Shown here in pieces: positions 59,753 to 64,000 of a stretch of DNA of 64,000 nucleotides. The notes under the pieces were generated by a model that searched no databases, was not told the DNA's origin, and saw nothing but the letters and a program-made list of their open reading frames with translations. This stretch comes from Xestospongia muta (Eukaryota > Porifera > Demospongiae > Haplosclerida > Petrosiidae): contig OY848919.1 of assembly GCA_963693285.1 (NCBI GenBank), forward strand, positions 3,229,827 to 3,293,826. Direction: 5' to 3'. The stretch's first letter is position 1, and each line of letters starts with the position of its first letter. The position numbers and the translations under genes were made by a program.

Positions 59753-61555
59753 TTAACAGAGTCTTTTCCAATCAAAGTACACACTCAAATTATTATTTTT
59801 AACACAAACATTTTGTAATTGTTGTTCACAAAATTTAGTAATTTTAGAACAGCCAGTGAGATATAGTTCTTCTAATGTTTTGTTGTTAATAATGAGATTA
59901 GAGAGATGAGGTATGTCTTTATCAGTAATATTATTGTCATACCACAAGCTTAATATCTTGATTATTTTATTACCAGCTACAGCAGTTGTTAATAAGTGGT
60001 AAGTATCTGGTACGAGAGGTGAGGAGTAAAGATATAGGTCCTCCATTGTTTGGTTGTCAGTTAGTACTTGAGATAGTTGACTGACACAGTTACGATCAAA
60101 ACGAGTGTTCTCTATATAAAGACTCCTCACTTGACATTCATTAATATCAGTTAATACTGTTAGTAAACTTTGAGGAGATAATGAGTGGAGTCTAATACTC
60201 CATGTATTGTGTTGTTGTCTCTTTAATTGACGTATCACTTCTTTACATTCCGCCACAGTAGATGAAGTAAGTCTAACACTATCACTGTACCACTTAACAC
60301 TTCCAGTGTCTCCTATAATAAAACATAGTTACTATATAATATTTTACACACACAACAATAGCTATACACACACTCTAACATGCTCAACTACGATTGTCAA
60401 GCCCTAACAAAGAAGACGACGCCATTACTAGTGTTAGTTTACGCAAATTGACTATAGTATATATAGATATACATAGCACTAAATGGTTGAGGTACAGGAA
60501 TCTCCTCCATTTGTATTTTACAAATTGACTTTAAAAAATTACACTATCCCAACCATACGGTGTCTGTATAGGACTGATCAGTGCTGCAACATCTATATAT
60601 TGAGGTATAGTAATAATATTATAACTTAATAATATTGTGGTTATTTCAACATTATGGGAATATTATAGAATATAGGAAATTAAAACTTGTACTTTTTAAA
60701 TCTAAAAGCTTGCCTTTGAGTCCAAATGCATTAATTTTGTGTTAATTATTATACCATTAATATACAATATGTGTTAGTTAAATTATTCTACAGTAAAATA
60801 CTATAGATCACACTTATACCTGATTGATTTTGAAATGAACTTTCTTGAGGAAAGTTTTTGTCTGTATAAATTAAATTATAACAATCACATCACTATATAC
60901 AGAACCAACTTACCATATTTTTTGAGTATATCTTTTGCTACCAGTACTGTCTTCTTTGATTGTAATAAGACAGTACCGAATACTCTTAACTGACCAGGAT
61001 CTTCAGATACTGTACTAGACAGTGCTCTCAATGGACAATCAGTTAACAAGCCTCCTGATCTTTCCAGTTCTTTGAATGTCTCATTAGAGATGACCTTCTC
61101 TGTGTACAACATCTGAACAAGTTCCACAGAAAGTGCAAGTTGGGAAGAATGCTTCTGCAGTATTTGATTGGGTACCTCTTTTTGCACTATATTTGTCGTG
61201 AGAAAAGACAATCTAATCCTGGAGCTATAAAATACTCACTTTCTATTAATGTCCTCTTGTACTCTTCAGCAATAACATTCTCCCCAATGGTTGGCTTTTG
61301 TAGTGTTTCAATAATCTCTCTTCTCATAGCTTTTGGCTTGGAACTCAGCCACAATTCAAACATCTTTAAAGCTTTGACATCACTTTCTTTGTATTGTTGT
61401 TCAATACCATCTAGTTTAGTTGTATCTAATTTGAGGAGTACCCCAAACTTGTACCATTTAGTGTCAATTCTAATATGTTCACATAACTCGTTATAAGTTG
61501 GTTTTTCATTCAAAAACTGGTTGAAGTAGATGGAGGAAACGGAGGACGAAGCCAT
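59753..61555 (-). CDS. Four-exon Death / CARD-like / leucine-rich-repeat protein without NACHT
   Basis: My model has exons 61555-61240, 61186-60914, 60861-60820 and 60312-59753, giving 396 codons plus stop. All junctions are GT-AG (donors GTGAGT, GTAAGT, GTATAAG) and all introns are phase 1, so the frame closes exactly. Exon 1 encodes a Death-fold domain (about residues 8-100, with LCEHIRIDTKWYKFGVLL and MFELWLSSKP). Exon 2 is a second helical domain most like a CARD (ILQKHSSQLALSVELVQMLY, VAKDILKKYG). Exon 3 is a 42-base linker (DKNFPQESSFQNQS). Exon 4 has about four ribonuclease-inhibitor-type repeats (LEELYLTGCSKIT). A cytosolic immune or cell-death adaptor, related in domains to sponge NLR genes, is a reasonable inference. 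No nucleotide-binding domain fits between the exons. The 507-base third intron shows no further exon to me. Confidence 0.75.
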
Positions 61556-61790
61556 GACCTTTGCAGAGGAATTTGGTAGGTGGGGCCAATTGATATTTTC
61601 ATAACATAGTCAATAGTGAGCATGCGCAATTGTTCCACCCTAAATCGATTTAACGGCCACGTACAATAATTATAGACAACAGAATTTAATATTGTATTAT
61701 GAAGACGTTGCAAACTGCAAGCAATATATAAAATATAAAAAATGACAAATGATAATTTATATTTCTTGTGGTTTTATTGACATACACATA
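61556..61790. promoter_or_regulatory. Short upstream region of the Death/LRR gene
   Basis: This is about 230 bases between the presumed start and the satellite. It should contain the core promoter of the minus-strand gene. No TATA box or initiator could be identified with confidence. Confidence 0.35.
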
Positions 61791-63528
<1,738 letters not shown>

Positions 63529-63538
63529 AGCCTCGTAC

Positions 63539-63563
63539 CCAGGCGTTAGAGTAGAACGCCTGG
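63539..63563. repeat. Perfect 9-bp hairpin at the satellite edge
   Basis: CCAGGCGTT, loop AGAGTAG, then AACGCCTGG. It is GC-rich and stands immediately after the AT satellite. It may be the terminal or subterminal hairpin of a small mobile element. Confidence 0.55.
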
Positions 63564-63742
63564 TGACTACTGCTTGCGCATGCGCGTAATTATTGAAACA
63601 CGTTGACATCATAATTACTACTTTTTTAATTAAATGACGAATCGATGGGCTGGGTTTATAATGATGACGTGAATGACGTTGTATTCGCTACACGAGTTTG
63701 AGCATGGCTAGTTGAGTTTTTCGGTTATGCAATGATTTTGTG

Positions 63743-63997
63743 GAAGCCAAAAGAGCAACAAACTTGTTTAGTGCTGTTGGGATGCAAAACAACTGGGTTT
63801 CTCGAATAACTTCTTTGCTTGATGCCATCATTTCGAGAGGTCATGGTCTCTCTTTATATATTTGTATTAAGTGCAAACTTCGAATTGTCTCTCTAGGGAA
63901 ATCTCTTGAAGACTTAGAGGCATTCAAACAGCTAGTTCTTAGCTTCTTTAGAGTTTACAGTAGACTAGCAGAAAAGTTTCTATCAGTACTAAAGTAG
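63743..63997 (+). CDS. Possible exon or pseudogene fragment with a CxxC zinc-binding-like segment
   Basis: The plus-strand frame is open from just after a TGA at 63713 to TAG at 63995. It has no in-frame ATG until Met near 63781. The peptide contains AVGMQNNWVSRITSLLDAI, then ICIKCKLRI and LGKSLEDLEAFKQLVLSF. This looks like the second half of a small zinc-binding domain whose first Cys pair would lie in an upstream exon. It may be the N-terminal part of a transposon-derived or regulatory protein, or a dead copy. The reading runs to the window edge, so little more can be said. Confidence 0.35.
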   Translation, partial: EAKRATNLFSAVGMQNNWVSRITSLLDAIISRGHGLSLYICIKCKLRIVSLGKSLEDLEAFKQLVLSFFRVYSRLAEKFLSVLK

Positions 63998-64000
63998 CCA

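Noticed and set aside
61140..61496. 118-codon plus-strand ORF
   Set aside because: Antisense to the Death and CARD-like exons, which have clean splice sites and recognisable folds.

Overview
This window looks like part of an AT-rich, compact animal genome. A demosponge of the Amphimedon type is the best guess. Supporting this are single-exon ORFs of about 1280 codons with a secreted parallel beta-helix ectodomain and a multi-pass membrane domain, a short-intron gene joining Death, CARD-like and leucine-rich-repeat regions, and much low-copy segmental duplication. The species is inferred, because no ribosomal, mitochondrial or other diagnostic marker is present.

Layout. From position 1 to about 55.8 kb the window is a head-to-tail tandem array, all on the minus strand, of one receptor-like family. 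I count eleven recognisable copies and two older relics. Three of the subtypes (called alpha, beta and gamma here) recur in the order gamma-alpha-beta along the plus coordinate. The block with genes at 19511, 24751 and 29655 is repeated about 14.3 kb away at 33813, 39035 and 43767. Alpha copies lie at <1-3608, 24751-28617 and 39035-42904. Beta copies lie at 4651-8419, 29655-30912 (mostly deleted) and 43767-47597. Gamma copies lie at 9738-12621 (ruined), 19511-23359 and 33813-37652. A fourth type lies at 13718-17587, and a beta/alpha mosaic lies at 51969-55834. Four copies are intact and a fifth is open to the window edge. Four others carry one clear lesion each (a 62-bp deletion, a TGA, a TAA and a 1-bp deletion), one is multiply broken and one is a deletion fusion.

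The predicted protein has a signal peptide, about 700 residues of asparagine-rich beta-helix with GGAI/FxxN-type repeats and many N-glycosylation sequons, a cysteine-rich EGF-like neck, about nine membrane helices, and a short cytoplasmic tail ending in a nearly invariant SYSEYREPLxSP. Near-invariant blocks bracket type-specific blocks in the ectodomain. Shared variants between neighbours of different type, together with fusion copies, point to frequent gene conversion and unequal exchange. This is the main candidate for an undescribed system: a fast-turnover array of polymorphic surface receptors. A recognition role is inference.

From 47.6 to 59.7 kb the array is interrupted by duplicated 5' flanks, a 1355-bp DNA transposon with inverted termini that carries a decayed gene, and a 0.6-kb insertion/deletion bounded by an 8-bp repeat. 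The stretch 57.4-59.7 kb has no convincing gene. At 59753-61555 (minus) is a four-exon Death / CARD-like / LRR gene without a NACHT domain. It is followed by a 1.7-kb compound (AT)n/(CGAT)n satellite, a perfect 9-bp hairpin and a short plus-strand ORF with a CxxC-containing segment at the window end.
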